Position numbers and translations under genes: made by a program
From: Ruminococcaceae bacterium UBA7080
GTDB lineage: Bacteria > Bacillota > Clostridia > Oscillospirales > Acutalibacteraceae
Length of the DNA: 64,000 nucleotides
NCBI GenBank assembly: GCA_002493595.1
Contig: DKZG01000006.1
Location: 92,313 to 156,312, forward strand
Direction of reading: 5' to 3'
Notes under the pieces: generated by a model
Databases searched by the model: none
What the model saw: only the letters and a program-made list of their open reading frames with translations
Told to the model about the DNA's origin: nothing
In this document: positions 8,905 through 17,884 of the stretch, piece after piece
How the letters are laid out: each line of letters begins with the position of its first letter
Numbering within the stretch: the stretch's first letter is position 1

Positions 8905-8952
8905 ATAAGATAAGACCACCGATTGCACAAGGCCGGTGGTCTTTATCTTATT
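8905..8952. terminator. Bidirectional terminator between luxS and the leftward serine hydrolase
   Basis: AAGATAAGACCACCG (8907-8921) pairs with CGGTGGTCTTTATCTT (8934-8949) with one bulged base; U-rich flanks occur on both strands between convergent genes. Confidence 0.8.
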
Positions 8953-8954
8953 AT

Positions 8955-10547
8955 TTAATCTGCAAACTTGCCTTTAAAATCCGGCTCAATAAACGGAAGG
9001 CCTAATTTTTCAACAGCATCTTTAATTACATTTTCCGTAGTTGCACCTTTTATCGGCATACCTATAAAGGTCATATTGTAAATTGCCAGATCCTGGAATC
9101 TCGGTGTCATCTCATTAATAACCTTAACCGTATCATCCTCTCTGAAATAGAAAGTGAATTGTCTTACATGTGCTGTTTCAATAGGTCTTATCCACAGCTT
9201 AAGTGAACCATCCTCCTGCCATGCAGCCTTTGAATAAGTATGATAGTGAAGGTCACCGAGTGTAATTTCGGAAACACCATACTCCCCATCAAGACCAACC
9301 TCGATTGTATTCTCAAATGTTTTTTCTCTCCAGTAAAAATGCAGCTTGTTTTGATCGAAGGTAAATTTCATTTCATTGATTTCACCCGGTTTATTATAGA
9401 GCATCTGCGTAACGGAAATTGTAATAACAGACACAAATTCAGAGGTTTTGCATTTTATAAGTCTGCCGGAAATTTTCTGTTCCATTTCAATATTTCTGGG
9501 TGCAGCCGGCAAATCCTTGACATGACAGCTGCTGATGACATCCATCATCTCATTATAGGCTTGCTTGTTTTCAGGCAAAGCATCATAACCAAAGCACTCC
9601 GGAAAATATTTCCAAAACACTTTCATAACCTTATAATCCTCTGCTTCGCCGCAATTAAGCACCACAAGAGCATCATATTCAGGAAACATAAAGCATCGCT
9701 GACCGAAAAGACCATCGGCTCTATAGCTGTTTGCAATGGGATTTCTCCAAAACTGATAACCATAGCCTACCATATTATCGATATAACCATCGTGAACGGA
9801 GTCAACCTGCTTTCTTGTTGCTTCCTTAACCCAAAGCTCAGGAATAAGCTGTGTACCGTCAATCCACTTGCCGCCGTGAATATATGGTAAAAAGAATTTT
9901 GCAAGGTCCTCACTTTTCATATAAAGGCCCCATCCGCCTGCGTTATTGCCGCTGCCGTCACTCTCCCAAAAAGGCTTTTCAATTCCAAGCGGCTCAAACA
10001 TCCTTGGATAAAGATAATCAAGCATACTCATGCCCGTTACTTTTGAAATAATGGCGGAAAGCATAAATGTATTTTCGGATATGTAATTAAATTTCGTATT
10101 CGGAGGAAGCATAAAAGTAGCATTCATAAAGCTCGCAATCCAGTCCTTATTTCCCTTTTCGTCAAGAACGGTTATAAGCTTATCAGAATGCATTGTAAGC
10201 AGCATACGTACAGTCAGCATTCTGTTAAACGGTCTTTTGCTCATTGGATATTCAGGAAAGAAGTCCGAAACCCTGTCATTCAAATTGATAAGACCCTCAG
10301 CCACTGCAAAGCCGATTGCTGTTGATGTAACGGATTTACTCATCGAATAAAGCACATGAGGAATATCGGCACCATACGGCTTAAAAAAGCCTTGTGCGCA
10401 TACCTTATCATGTCTCACAACAGTAAAGCTCTGCAAGCCTAATTCTTTTTCATTTATTTCGTTAATAAATGCACTTATAACCCTGCTGTCAACACCCACA
10501 GCTTCAGGTGTAGTGTGTTCAAGCTGATACTGCTTTAATCTTTCCAT
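8955..10547 (-). CDS. Beta-lactamase-fold serine hydrolase (class C-like)
   Basis: 530 residues. The N-terminal ~330 residues are a beta-lactamase/transpeptidase-like domain with the SxxK nucleophile motif SMSK in HVLYSMSKSVTSTAIG, a YxN-type YISEN segment, and GYGYQFWRN in the region of the third motif. The C-terminal ~180 residues are an additional beta-rich domain. No signal peptide or membrane anchor is seen, so it is probably a cytoplasmic esterase/peptidase rather than an antibiotic-resistance enzyme; the substrate is unknown. The ATG at 10547 has GGAG 8 nt upstream; the GTG three codons earlier overlaps that site. Single-gene unit convergent with luxS. Confidence 0.82.
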   Translation of the reverse strand: MERLKQYQLEHTTPEAVGVDSRVISAFINEINEKELGLQSFTVVRHDKVCAQGFFKPYGADIPHVLYSMSKSVTSTAIGFAVAEGLINLNDRVSDFFPEYPMSKRPFNRMLTVRMLLTMHSDKLITVLDEKGNKDWIASFMNATFMLPPNTKFNYISENTFMLSAIISKVTGMSMLDYLYPRMFEPLGIEKPFWESDGSGNNAGGWGLYMKSEDLAKFFLPYIHGGKWIDGTQLIPELWVKEATRKQVDSVHDGYIDNMVGYGYQFWRNPIANSYRADGLFGQRCFMFPEYDALVVLNCGEAEDYKVMKVFWKYFPECFGYDALPENKQAYNEMMDVISSCHVKDLPAAPRNIEMEQKISGRLIKCKTSEFVSVITISVTQMLYNKPGEINEMKFTFDQNKLHFYWREKTFENTIEVGLDGEYGVSEITLGDLHYHTYSKAAWQEDGSLKLWIRPIETAHVRQFTFYFREDDTVKVINEMTPRFQDLAIYNMTFIGMPIKGATTENVIKDAVEKLGLPFIEPDFKGKFAD

Positions 10548-10649
10548 CAAATCCACTCCATTCTTATATTCAGTAAGCTATTATATATTTTAACGCAAAA
10601 AGCAATACAATTCAATATCATTCAGTATTAATAAATTATTAAATTTAAA

Positions 10650-10677
10650 TTGACATTTTAACGTCGATTAGTATAAT
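10650..10677 (+). promoter_or_regulatory. Near-consensus sigma-A promoter of the CHAP-ktr operon
   Basis: TTGACA (10650-10655), 16-nt spacer, TATAAT (10672-10677). The transcript would start about 67 nt before the CHAP gene. Confidence 0.8.
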
Positions 10678-10750
10678 TAAATTAAACGATTATTTCTGGA
10701 AGTATGCCTATAATCGTAACGAAACATTCAATCAAACTGAGGTTGAAACT

Positions 10751-12010
10751 ATGAATTTTATCAAAAAGTCATTATCCGTGATCATATCCATCACTGTAAT
10801 TATAGTGTCTATGATACCCATTACAGCAAATGCAGCATCTGAAAACATGCTCAGAAATTCTGTTGTTTCCATAGCAGAAAATGAAGTCGGCTACACAGGC
10901 ACCTCATCATATTCTAAATATGGAGAATGGTATGGCTATCAGGGCTCTTGGTGCACAACATTCGTTTTTTGGTGTTTCAATAAAGCCGGGCAGGAAAACA
11001 GCGCTAAACTTTTTGGAAGCATCATTCCCGGCGGCGGAAACTGCAACAGTATGATCAGTTGGTTTTCAAATAAAGGCAGATATAATAAGAGGACAAGCGG
11101 TTATACGCCTAAACCCGGTGATCTTGTATTCTTTGATTGGAGCGGCAATGGTTCATCCCAGCATGTCGGAATTGTTACAGGAACATCAGGCAGCACAGTC
11201 TACACTGTTGAGGGCAACTGCTCAGGCAAGGTAAAATCCAGAACATATACCTCAAGCGGTTCAAAACCATACAATAACATAAGCGCCATTATGGGCTACG
11301 GTGTACCCGCCTACTCTTCTGCCGGAGGAAAAGATACCGACAGCGGCAAAACAACCAGCAAAAAAACGGCTTCTGCAAATACAGAAAAAAAGGATACAAA
11401 GCAAACACAAAAAGAAAAAACTTCAAAGCACGGCCACGCAGCCTCTAAACCAAATAATAGCACTTCGTCAGTCAAAGAAAAATCAACACAAAATGAAGTA
11501 ACTCCCGAGAGTTTAACCATTCATGCGTCATCATACAATCTTCAAATCGGAGATACGGTCAAGCTTAACTATGACATTAAGCCATCTGACGCTGTAGCCG
11601 TGGTTGGCTACTTCTGCGATGAAGAGGGCATTATTGAAATAGGCAGCGAGGGTTCAATCAAAGCAGTCGGAACCGGTACGGCAACTGTTGTTGTATGCGC
11701 AAACAACGAGCTTTACAAGCAGTGTGATTTTAAAGTCAGTGAAGCGGTTGCTAAGGTAACACAGCACAAATCGCAAGAACGCAAAATTGTCGGCACGACT
11801 GAAATGAATATAACCGAAACTGAAAAAAACGTCCAGAATGTTCTTACTGAAATGGGTGTTAATGTAAATGCACTCAGTCAGAACAAGCAATTGTATATTA
11901 TACCTCTAACCATTATTGCCGCAACATTCTTAATTTCAGTATTTGTAGCAATTGTAAAAAAAATAAAAAAAGCTGATAACAACGAAAATAGGCCCTCTAA
12001 CAAGGAATGA
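10751..12010 (+). CDS. Secreted CHAP-domain cell-wall hydrolase with Ig-like domain and C-terminal membrane anchor
   Basis: 419 residues. A signal peptide (1-28, ending ANA-A) is followed by a CHAP domain (about 35-188) with Cys68 in GSWCTTF and His138 in SSQHVGIVTG as the catalytic pair. A Lys/Ser/Thr-rich linker (about 190-255) leads to a BIG2-like immunoglobulin domain (about 256-330, ending GTGTATVVVCANN), and a single transmembrane helix near 380-402 ends in a basic tail. CHAP domains cleave peptidoglycan cross-bridges or amides. The tail anchors the enzyme to the membrane instead of by sortase. GAGG precedes the ATG. It begins an operon with sugar dehydratase and potassium channel genes. 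Confidence 0.85.
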   Translation: MNFIKKSLSVIISITVIIVSMIPITANAASENMLRNSVVSIAENEVGYTGTSSYSKYGEWYGYQGSWCTTFVFWCFNKAGQENSAKLFGSIIPGGGNCNSMISWFSNKGRYNKRTSGYTPKPGDLVFFDWSGNGSSQHVGIVTGTSGSTVYTVEGNCSGKVKSRTYTSSGSKPYNNISAIMGYGVPAYSSAGGKDTDSGKTTSKKTASANTEKKDTKQTQKEKTSKHGHAASKPNNSTSSVKEKSTQNEVTPESLTIHASSYNLQIGDTVKLNYDIKPSDAVAVVGYFCDEEGIIEIGSEGSIKAVGTGTATVVVCANNELYKQCDFKVSEAVAKVTQHKSQERKIVGTTEMNITETEKNVQNVLTEMGVNVNALSQNKQLYIIPLTIIAATFLISVFVAIVKKIKKADNNENRPSNKE

Positions 12011-12014
12011 GAAT

Positions 12015-13907
12015 ATGGATTTGAAAAAATTAAAAAACAGAGAAATAAAAGGAACAATCAAAAAATGGCTGCTGGCTTTTATCGATATTGCACTTTTTGC
12101 AGCATCAAATTTCACAATCTGTTATATGATAAACGGTGGCGGATTTGCAAATTACGCTTATGATGCAGTTTTATTTAATGCTTTCCATTTTATCGGTCTG
12201 AGCGGATTTATTGTTATAATTAACTATCTGTTTAAGCTTTATAAAAGTATATGGACCTTTGCGGGCACAAAGGAAATCGTTAATTGTGCCATGGCGGCAT
12301 TTATTAATTCCGCTGCACTTTATCTTGCAGACAAACTGATTTTTAAGATGCTGCTTCATTTCACAATACTTCCGCTTTATGCTTATGCACTGAATTTCAT
12401 ATTAATTATGTTCTTTACCTGTTTGCCGAGAATCGGGTACCGGATATTAAGAAATGAGTTTCACAGTTATAGTATAATAGGCAAAAAGAGGAACCATATC
12501 AAAAGAGTGATGATTGTCGGTGCCGGCTATATGGGAAATACTATAATCGACGAACTGAAGCAAAACCAATATGATAAGTATCAAGCAGTTGTTGCGGTAG
12601 ATGATAACCCCGCTAAAAAAGGTAAAAGACTTCAAGGTGTAAAAATTGCAGGAAGCTGTGATGAAATACCTGAAATCGTCAAAAATTACAATGTGGATGA
12701 AATCATTATCAGCTTTCCATCCGCTCCTAAAAAGCGGCAAAACACAGTTGCCAAGCTTGCCATTTCAACAGGCCGAACTGTAAAAACAACACCTTCCATG
12801 CAGGAAATTTTACAGGACAGTACAAATATGCGCCGAATCAGAAATGTAGAAATAACCGACCTGTTGTCAAGGGAGGAAGTTAAGCTTGACATAAGAGTCT
12901 GCAGATATCTTATAGATACAACAATTTTAGTAACCGGCGGCGGAGGTTCCATTGGCTCTGAGCTGTGCAAGCAATGCGCAAGATATAAGCCCAATACCAT
13001 CGTTATTTTCGACATTTATGAAAACTGTGCTTTTGAGCTTGAAAACGAATTAAAAGAAAAGTATGCAGACAACATCAATATTCACGTAAGAATAGGCTCT
13101 GTACGTGACACAAAAAGACTTGAAGAAGTGTTTAATGAATTTCATCCCGATGTTGTATTTCATGCTGCTGCACACAAACATGTTCCGCTGATGGAGAATT
13201 CACCCTGCGAAGCAGTAAAAAACAATGTATTCGGCACATATAACGTTGCAGTAACCGCAGATAAGTTTAATGTAGCAAAAATGGTTATTCTTTCAACCGA
13301 CAAAGCTGTTAATCCTACAAATGTTATGGGCGCGACCAAAAGAATAACCGAAATAATTGTTCAGTATATGAATGAAACCAGTCAAAATACGAGATATGCT
13401 GCCGTGCGCTTCGGAAATGTTCTCGGCTCTCACGGCTCCGTTATTCCTATTTTTAAAAAGCAAATTGAAAAAGGCGGTCCGGTCAGAGTAACACATCCGG
13501 ACATAACAAGATACTTTATGACTATTCCCGAGGCGGCACAGCTTGTCTGCCAAGCAGGCGGATTGGCTAAAGGCGGTGAAATATTCGTTCTTGATATGGG
13601 TGAACCCGTTAAAATTATAGATTTGGCTGAAAACCTGATCAAGCTTTCCGGCTTTACGGTAGAGGAAATCGGAATAAAAATCACAGGACTTAGGCCGGGT
13701 GAAAAATTGTATGAAGAGCTTTCTATGGACAGTGAACTTGAAACAAGGCAGAAAACCGCAAATGAAAAAATATTCGTCAATCAGCCTATTATAATTGATA
13801 AAGAAGGTTTTATTGATAAACTTAACGATTTAAACAATATAACTGATGATACTGTCCGCGAAAAGCTTAGACAGCTTGTGCCAAACTATCATCCTGCCGA
13901 CAATTAA
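12015..13907 (+). CDS. Membrane-bound nucleotide-sugar 4,6-dehydratase (CapD/PglF/FlaA1 family)
   Basis: 630 residues in three parts: about four transmembrane helices (20-150), a CoA-binding-like Rossmann region (about 158-290, MIVGAGYMGNTI) and an extended SDR dehydratase domain with the NAD motif VTGGGGSIGSE at residue 306 onward. The catalytic-lysine motif reads STDKAVNPTNVMGATK (Met438, Lys442); Met in place of Tyr is normal for this dehydratase subfamily. Typically acts on UDP-GlcNAc to give the 4-keto-6-deoxy sugar for polysaccharides or glycoproteins. It starts 4 nt after the CHAP gene (AAGGA site) and is about 31 kb from the main polysaccharide operon. Confidence 0.9.
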   Translation: MDLKKLKNREIKGTIKKWLLAFIDIALFAASNFTICYMINGGGFANYAYDAVLFNAFHFIGLSGFIVIINYLFKLYKSIWTFAGTKEIVNCAMAAFINSAALYLADKLIFKMLLHFTILPLYAYALNFILIMFFTCLPRIGYRILRNEFHSYSIIGKKRNHIKRVMIVGAGYMGNTIIDELKQNQYDKYQAVVAVDDNPAKKGKRLQGVKIAGSCDEIPEIVKNYNVDEIIISFPSAPKKRQNTVAKLAISTGRTVKTTPSMQEILQDSTNMRRIRNVEITDLLSREEVKLDIRVCRYLIDTTILVTGGGGSIGSELCKQCARYKPNTIVIFDIYENCAFELENELKEKYADNINIHVRIGSVRDTKRLEEVFNEFHPDVVFHAAAHKHVPLMENSPCEAVKNNVFGTYNVAVTADKFNVAKMVILSTDKAVNPTNVMGATKRITEIIVQYMNETSQNTRYAAVRFGNVLGSHGSVIPIFKKQIEKGGPVRVTHPDITRYFMTIPEAAQLVCQAGGLAKGGEIFVLDMGEPVKIIDLAENLIKLSGFTVEEIGIKITGLRPGEKLYEELSMDSELETRQKTANEKIFVNQPIIIDKEGFIDKLNDLNNITDDTVREKLRQLVPNYHPADN

Positions 13908-13934
13908 AAATCAAACCTTTGGAGAGTTATTATT

Positions 13935-15329
13935 TTGGAAGATAACAGCAAAACCAAACAGCATAAAACAAAAAAAATAAAAAAAAGCAAAAATTACTAT
14001 ATTTCCTATCCCCGAATGGTGGCGCTCAGCTTTTTTGCAGTAATTATGGTTGGTACAGCTTTGCTGATGCTGCCGATATCCATAAAAAGCGGAAGTGTTA
14101 CATTTACCGATGCCCTTTTTACTGCAACATCTGCAACCTGTGTAACAGGTCTTGTCATGTTTGACACCTTCACAAAATGGACCCTTTTCGGCCAAATGGT
14201 AATTCTTTGTATGATTCAGATAGGCGGTCTCGGCTTCATTACCATAATAACGATGCTGGCACGTTTTCTTAAAAAAAAGGCAAGTCTGCGCGATAAGCTT
14301 TTGTTAAAAGAAAGCTTTGGCAGTGTACCTATGGGTGACACAAAAAAGATTGCAAGAGTTGTCATTATCGGCACTGTTGTTTTTGAAATACTCGGTGCGG
14401 CAATCCTATCCACACAGTTTATTCCTCAAATGGGATTTAAGAATGGGATTTATACATCTGTCTTTCTATCCGTATCGGCTTTTTGTAATGCAGGTTTTGA
14501 CGTTATGGGCAGAATTCAGCCGGGAACTTCACTTATTACAGTAAATGATAATCCTGTTATACTGCTTACGATTGCATTATTGATTATAATCGGCGGAATC
14601 GGTTTTATCGTCTGGGAAGATATCATTACCCGCAGATTTACATTTAAACGATACAGCCTGCATACCAAGCTCACGCTTGTTACCACTGCTGTGCTTTTAA
14701 TCGCCTCCACACTTTTTTACTATATATTTGAACGAGGAAATACCTTGTCTGATATGAATGAGGGTGAAAGGCTGCTCAATGCCTTTTTTGCCGGCGTAAC
14801 ACCGCGAACAGCAGGATTTAACAGTATTTCGAATGCAGACCTTTCCCCTGCATCAAAAGCAGTCACATATATTTTAATGTTCATAGGCGGTTCATCAGGC
14901 TCTACTGCAGGCGGAGTTAAAACTGCAGCAATAGCTGTCTTATTCTTATGCGCCTTAGCAACGCTGAAAAATTCAAGAGATATTGATATTTTCGGCAAAC
15001 GCATAACCGTTGATATCATCCGAAAGTCTGTTTCCATTGTTATAATCAATTTTACGGAATTTTTCACTGCCTCCGTTATCATTGCACTGTGCCAGCCGGA
15101 ACTTGCCTACTCGGATATTCTTTTTGAATGCATATCTGCTATAGGAACAGTCGGAATGAGCACCGGAATTACCCCATCTTTAGAGCTTCTGCCCAAGCTT
15201 ATAATAATCTTGCTTATGTTTATGGGTCGAATAACATCCCTTGTTTTTGCATTTATGTTTATACTTGACGGATCAAAAACCACCGGAAAAAGTTCACAAA
15301 AGCCGAAAGGCAATCTCTTTATCGGCTGA
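13935..15329 (+). CDS. Potassium uptake channel subunit, TrkH/KtrB type
   Basis: 464-residue integral membrane protein with four pore repeats. The selectivity-filter segments are visible in order: SATCVTGL, SAFCNAGF, TPRTAGFN and SAIGTVGMSTGI. It carries K+ (with Na+ in Ktr systems) across the cytoplasmic membrane together with the regulatory subunit encoded next. The start is a TTG at 13935: GGAGAG lies 8 nt upstream, and the N-terminal lysine-rich stretch before the first helix is common in the family. Length is typical for KtrB-like proteins. Confidence 0.93.
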   Translation: MEDNSKTKQHKTKKIKKSKNYYISYPRMVALSFFAVIMVGTALLMLPISIKSGSVTFTDALFTATSATCVTGLVMFDTFTKWTLFGQMVILCMIQIGGLGFITIITMLARFLKKKASLRDKLLLKESFGSVPMGDTKKIARVVIIGTVVFEILGAAILSTQFIPQMGFKNGIYTSVFLSVSAFCNAGFDVMGRIQPGTSLITVNDNPVILLTIALLIIIGGIGFIVWEDIITRRFTFKRYSLHTKLTLVTTAVLLIASTLFYYIFERGNTLSDMNEGERLLNAFFAGVTPRTAGFNSISNADLSPASKAVTYILMFIGGSSGSTAGGVKTAAIAVLFLCALATLKNSRDIDIFGKRITVDIIRKSVSIVIINFTEFFTASVIIALCQPELAYSDILFECISAIGTVGMSTGITPSLELLPKLIIILLMFMGRITSLVFAFMFILDGSKTTGKSSQKPKGNLFIG

Positions 15330-15368
15330 TTGCCGATGAATTTATATTACAGGAGTGAATATTAAATT

Positions 15369-16010
15369 ATGAAATCAGTACTTGTTATCGGTGCAGGCAA
15401 ATTCGGTCACCATCTTGCAGAATACTTGTGCGAGATGGGCAACGATGTTATGCTTGTCGATAAAAACGAAAACCTTATTGATGAATATTCAGAACAGGTT
15501 ACAACTGCCGAAATCGGAGACTATACAATAAAGAGTAATCTTGCTGCCTTAGGTGTAGATGATTATGACTACGTTTTTGTGTGTATCGGCGATTTTCAAG
15601 ACAGTCTCGTTATTACAAATTATCTGAAAGAACTTGGTGCATCTTATGTTATAAGTAAAGCCTCATCTCTTATTCACGAAAAGTTTTTGCTTAAAAACGG
15701 AGCAGATAAAATCGTTTATCCGGAAAGGGATAATGCTTACCGCATGGCTGTTGAATTCAGCGATTCAAAAATATTTGATTATTTTCAGCTTAATGAGGAC
15801 ATAGGAATATTTGAAATATCTGCACCTGACAGCTGGCTTGGGAAATCACTTTCAAGTATCAATGTAAGAAAAATTCATAATATAACCGTTATTGCATATA
15901 AGTTTAATGAAAAAATCTTCCCCATTAATTCACCAGATTACGTATTTTCACAAGCCGAGCATTTAATTGTTATGGGTGATAGAGCAGACATTAAAAAAAT
16001 CACAAAATAA
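15369..16010 (+). CDS. Potassium channel regulatory subunit, TrkA/KtrA type
   Basis: 213-residue cytoplasmic RCK protein: an N-terminal RCK_N Rossmann domain with VIGAGKFGHHLAEYL and the acidic end of strand 2 (LVDKNE) for NAD(H)/ATP binding, and a C-terminal RCK_C domain (about 135-213). It gates the TrkH/KtrB channel encoded 39 nt upstream. AGGAGTG precedes the ATG. Confidence 0.93.
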   Translation: MKSVLVIGAGKFGHHLAEYLCEMGNDVMLVDKNENLIDEYSEQVTTAEIGDYTIKSNLAALGVDDYDYVFVCIGDFQDSLVITNYLKELGASYVISKASSLIHEKFLLKNGADKIVYPERDNAYRMAVEFSDSKIFDYFQLNEDIGIFEISAPDSWLGKSLSSINVRKIHNITVIAYKFNEKIFPINSPDYVFSQAEHLIVMGDRADIKKITK

Positions 16011-16024
16011 AGGAGTTACATGCA

Positions 16025-16798
16025 ATGTTATTTAAACCCAATTATGATGAAAACGGAAAAAAAATCCTTTGCCAAATGAATGGCATCAATTCTGAAATGC
16101 TTATGGATATTTATGTTCAGAAACTGAAAAAGGGCAACAGCATTGAAATATTTGAAAAAGAAAATGAATGTGCAGTACTTCTGCTTTCCGGCAATATTAA
16201 TTTTAACATCGAAGAAAAAATAAATGAAAACTGCAAAAGAAAAAACCCTTTTGAAAAAACACCCTATGCCATTCACTTCTGTAAAGAAACAAAGGCAATC
16301 ATTACAGCCCTTGAAGACAGCGAAATTCTGGTTCAGATGACTGACAATGAAAAAAGCTGGGAACCCGTTTTTTATAATCCTGATAATTGTCTCTATCAAG
16401 AATTCGGCAAAGGACAGTGGAACGGCACAGGCCACAGAATTGTGTCAACTGTGTTTGACCTGGACAATGCGCCTTACTCTAATATGGTGATGGGTGAAGT
16501 ATTCAATCAGCCCGGACGCTGGTCCAGCTATCCCCCTCATCATCACCCGCAGCCTGAGCTTTATTATTATCAATTTGACCATCCTGAGGGCTTCGGTGCA
16601 GGGTTCGAGGGTGACACCCCGTATAAAACCGAAAACGGCACCTGCCTTTGCATAAGAGGCGGCAATGCACATCAACAGGTTACTGCACCCGGCTACGAAA
16701 TGTACTACGTTTGGCTCATTCGTCATATAGATGGTGATCCATGGGATAAAACAAGAATTTATGTACCCGAGTATGAATGGCTTGCGAATGCAGATTAA
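16025..16798 (+). CDS. IolB-like 5-deoxy-glucuronate isomerase
   Basis: 257-residue cupin of the KduI/IolB family. The second cupin carries the metal-binding stretch YPPHHHPQPELYYYQF (about residues 169-184), ending in the usual glutamate, and a later conserved GNAHQQV. IolB isomerises 5-deoxy-glucuronate in myo-inositol catabolism, but no other iol gene is nearby and the gene sits 14 nt after trkA. Its substrate here may differ; related stand-alone sugar-acid isomerases exist. AAAGGAG precedes the ATG. Only a weak hairpin (TACAAT/ATTGTA, 16821-16836) follows. Confidence 0.8.
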   Translation: MLFKPNYDENGKKILCQMNGINSEMLMDIYVQKLKKGNSIEIFEKENECAVLLLSGNINFNIEEKINENCKRKNPFEKTPYAIHFCKETKAIITALEDSEILVQMTDNEKSWEPVFYNPDNCLYQEFGKGQWNGTGHRIVSTVFDLDNAPYSNMVMGEVFNQPGRWSSYPPHHHPQPELYYYQFDHPEGFGAGFEGDTPYKTENGTCLCIRGGNAHQQVTAPGYEMYYVWLIRHIDGDPWDKTRIYVPEYEWLANAD

Positions 16799-16843
16799 GC
16801 ATTCATTCGATGCATAATTATACAATGAATATTGTATTTTATG

Positions 16844-16896
16844 TTGACTTTATAAGCTTATTGTGATAAATTACTTAAAAGGATATGCAATATCCT
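16844..16896 (+). promoter_or_regulatory. Extended -10 promoter and palindromic operator of the amino-acid transporter
   Basis: TTGACT (16844-16849), 17 nt, TAAATT (16867-16872) preceded by TGA. The perfect inverted repeat AGGATAT-GCA-ATATCCT (16880-16896) begins at the predicted transcription start, the place expected for a repressor site. Regulator unknown. Confidence 0.6.
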
Positions 16897-16934
16897 ATTT
16901 ATATTATTTTAAATATTGAACGGAGGAATACATA

Positions 16935-17789
16935 ATGAAATCAGTAAAAAGAATTTTAGCTGCAGTTCTTGCAGTAGCTCTGGTTATTGTCTGCTTTGCC
17001 GGATGTTCAAAATCAAATGAGCCAAAGGTCAAAGTAATTGACGTTGAACTTTCAAACGAGGAATATGCTTTCGGCGTTGATAAAAGCCAGCCTGAGCTTA
17101 TGGAGCAGACAAATGCTTTTATAAAAGAGATTAAAGCAAACGGCAAGCTTGATGAAATCTGCAATCGTTACTTTGGAAACGGAGAGCCTGTAGGCGTTAC
17201 ATCTGCACAGGAGGATTCTTCAAAGGACCAGCTTGTTGTCGCAACAAATGCAGCATTTGAACCTTTTGAGTACAAAAAGGGTGACACCTTCTACGGCATT
17301 GATATGGAACTTGCAAAGCTTCTTGCAGACAAACTCGGCAAAGAGCTTGTAATCAAGGATATGGAATTTAACGCAGTTTTACTTTCAGTTGAACAAAAAA
17401 AATGTGACATCGGTATGGCAGGTCTTACCATAAGCCCTGACCGTGAGAAGCAGGTTAATTTCACCGAGTCTTATTATTCAGCTTCACAGAAGCTTATCGT
17501 TAAGAATAATGACAAAACATTTGATGAATGTCAGACAAAAGAAGATGTTGTTAAAATTCTTAACAGCTTTGATCAATCCGTTAAATTCGGCGGTCAGAAC
17601 GACACAACCGGCCAGTCCTATGTTTTGGGCAGCGAAAGCTTAGGATTCAACGGTCTCAACGCATCATTCGTAGGCTACAGCAATGGTTCCCTTGCTGTTC
17701 AGGACTTAATCAACGGCAATGTTGACTATGTAATTATTGATGCTGCGCCTGCAGCTGCAATCACCACAGCCATTAATGCTGTTGCTTAA
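16935..17789 (+). CDS. Polar amino-acid ABC transporter substrate-binding lipoprotein, apparently circularly permuted
   Basis: 284 residues with a lipoprotein signal (lipobox ending FAGC, lipidated Cys24). The periplasmic-binding-protein type 2 core starts at about residue 100 (LVVATNAAFEPFEY) and ends at the C-terminus with DYVIIDAAPAAAITTAIN. The usual C-terminal piece of this family (x-LTxEEYAFGVxK ... FIKEIKANGxxDEICxxYFG) is missing there and instead lies at residues 33-83, before the core. The protein therefore reads as a circular permutant. It binds a polar amino acid outside the membrane and hands it to the permease encoded next. AGGAGG-type site; strong promoter. Confidence 0.9.
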   Translation: MKSVKRILAAVLAVALVIVCFAGCSKSNEPKVKVIDVELSNEEYAFGVDKSQPELMEQTNAFIKEIKANGKLDEICNRYFGNGEPVGVTSAQEDSSKDQLVVATNAAFEPFEYKKGDTFYGIDMELAKLLADKLGKELVIKDMEFNAVLLSVEQKKCDIGMAGLTISPDREKQVNFTESYYSASQKLIVKNNDKTFDECQTKEDVVKILNSFDQSVKFGGQNDTTGQSYVLGSESLGFNGLNASFVGYSNGSLAVQDLINGNVDYVIIDAAPAAAITTAINAVA

Positions 17790-17827
17790 GCTGTTATAAT
17801 CCTCAGCAACGAATAAAAAACAGGAAT

Positions 17828-17863
17828 AACCTCACCTGATTAAATTGGGTGAGGCTATTTTTT
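17828..17863 (+). terminator. Terminator between binding protein and permease genes
   Basis: CCTCACC (17830-17836) pairs with GGTGAGG (17848-17854), then CTATTTTTT. It lies inside the transporter operon, so it probably acts as a partial terminator giving more binding protein than membrane parts. Confidence 0.7.
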
Positions 17864-17884
17864 AGTGAATTCAGGGTAAAAAAT

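Noticed and set aside
9240..9890. 216-codon open frame antisense to the serine hydrolase
   Set aside because: Shadow of the real gene on the other strand; composition reflects the antisense of conserved motifs.
8955..10547. Reading the serine hydrolase as an antibiotic-resistance beta-lactamase
   Set aside because: No signal peptide, an extra C-terminal domain and only loose similarity around the third motif; general esterase/peptidase is the safer call.
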